Assembly (NCBI GenBank): GCA_029932835.1
Contig: JAOZPI010000022.1
Location: 1-12,646 of the forward strand
DNA length: 12,646 bases
Direction: 5' to 3'
DNA from: an archaeon
Lineage (GTDB): Archaea; Altiarchaeota; Altiarchaeia; JAFGQM01
The first letter of the stretch is position 1, and every line of letters begins with the position of its first letter. Positions 11,901-12,646 of the stretch are shown piece after piece. The notes below the pieces were generated by a model that was given only the letters and a program-made list of their open reading frames with translations, ran no database searches and was not told the DNA's origin. Both the position numbers and the translations under genes were made by a program.

Positions 11901-12646
11901 TTCTGCCCCCTTCTGCTTCCTTTCTGGCCTCTCCTACAGCACTTTCTATTTCCCTCATTATCCTCTCCGCGCTCTTCTTATCTCTCCCCTCTGCGCTGAG
12001 TCTCAACAGCGGTTGTGTATTGGAGGCCCTGATGAGGCCCCATCCATATGAGTACATAATCTTCACGCCATCTATCCGAATTGGATTCTGGTCTTTAAAT
12101 CTCTCCGCGACCATCTCAACAATTCTAAATTTCACATCATCCTCAACTTCAATGACCCTCCTGATTATCGGGTATTTGGGTATCCCGGACATAATTTCAG
12201 AAAGCCCCTCCTCCCTTTTTGATAATATCTCTGAGAGGTACGCAGATGTGGCTATTCCGTCATCAAATATGAAATATTTTGGTATAACAAAGTGGCTTGA
12301 ACTCTCCATAGCAAACACCGCCCCCTTTTTGACAGCATCTGCTAAAAACACATCTCCTACGCGGATTCTTTTGACCCTCCCCCCCATTCTCTCAACCTCT
12401 TCTTCAACAGACATAGAGCAGTCAATGTTCAGAGCCACCTCCCCCTTCTTCTCTCTCAATATTTCCCTAGCTATCACTATTCCAACCTCCTCGGCAGACC
12501 TCACTCTCCCTCTTTCATCCACAAATACAGCCCTATCTGCGTCTCCATCATAGGCTACTCCCAGGTCTGCTCCAACTTCTCTAACACTCTCTTGCAGCCC
12601 TTCCAAGGTCTTTTCATTCGGATAGGCACTCCTCCCCGGAAAGTCC
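11878..12646 (-). CDS. Phosphomannomutase/phosphoglucomutase, C-terminal part (runs off the window)
   Basis: The gene is partial: the reading frame stays open to the window end, so the N-terminus and the catalytic phosphoserine loop lie outside. About 255 residues are visible. The metal-binding loop DGDADR (visible residues 33-38, in GVAYDGDADRAVF) follows a FPGR stretch typical of the family. The sugar-binding loop reads MESSSH (about 113-118), in place of the commoner GE-x-SGH. The phosphate-binding loop is RASNTQPLLRLSAEG, close to the RASNTEP form seen in phosphomannomutases. The enzyme interconverts hexose 1- and 6-phosphates, feeding GDP-mannose or UDP-glucose and hence glycans. The TTG at 12606 is internal and not the start. 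It overlaps RNase HI by 23 bp. Confidence 0.9.
   Translation of the reverse strand, partial: DFPGRSAYPNEKTLEGLQESVREVGADLGVAYDGDADRAVFVDERGRVRSAEEVGIVIAREILREKKGEVALNIDCSMSVEEEVERMGGRVKRIRVGDVFLADAVKKGAVFAMESSSHFVIPKYFIFDDGIATSAYLSEILSKREEGLSEIMSGIPKYPIIRRVIEVEDDVKFRIVEMVAERFKDQNPIRIDGVKIMYSYGWGLIRASNTQPLLRLSAEGRDKKSAERIMREIESAVGEARKEAEGGRTKSQEPD

Noticed and set aside
12604..12606. Start of the phosphomutase gene at the TTG at 12606
   Set aside because: The frame is open to the window edge and encodes a family-typical FPGR stretch upstream, so the codon is an internal leucine and the gene is partial.

Overview
The window is a compact piece of archaeal chromosome at moderate G+C. The archaeal signs are an archaeal/eukaryotic-type PheT, a DUF763 protein, a protrusion-less archaeal-style RNase HI, a thioredoxin with a PDCD5-like N-terminal extension, frequent AGA/AGG and ATA codons, and AT-rich TATA-like boxes placed so close to start codons that several transcripts look leaderless or nearly so. 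A euryarchaeal-type or related uncultured lineage is likely; I cannot place it further. No rRNA, tRNA, CRISPR array, insertion sequence or phage gene was seen.

Layout. (1) 51-3127, plus strand: a membrane-anchored protein of unknown function, then an 833-residue secreted, cysteine-rich, caspase/legumain-like (clan CD) protease with GEVED-like and CARDB-like modules. This is the most unusual part of the window. (2) 3192-4331: a DUF763 protein with a helix-hairpin-helix. Opposite it are a four-cysteine zinc-ribbon protein (4318-4620) and a sequon-rich membrane protein (4663-5118). (3) 5299-6903: pheT, converging on an endonuclease III-related DNA glycosylase (6881-7576). (4) 7609-8627: a small basic protein translationally coupled to a CitG-family enzyme. 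(5) 8601-9654, minus strand: a three-gene redox cluster made of thioredoxin, a small CPHC redoxin and a cysteine-containing winged-helix regulator. (6) 9734-11475: an ABC-2 exporter (ATPase plus permease), followed by RNase HI. (7) 11878 to the window end, minus strand: the C-terminal part of a phosphomannomutase/phosphoglucomutase.

How the genes work together. Three operon-like units are well supported by spacing: the protease pair (32-bp gap), the redox trio (14-bp gap, then a TAATG overlap) and the ABC pair (ATGA overlap with a strong internal Shine-Dalgarno). All four convergent gene pairs overlap at their 3' ends by 14 to 27 bp, so transcription past the stop codons necessarily yields antisense RNA. 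The candidate for an undescribed system is the secreted caspase-like protease with its membrane-anchored partner. The redox trio with a possible thiol-responsive regulator is a second candidate.
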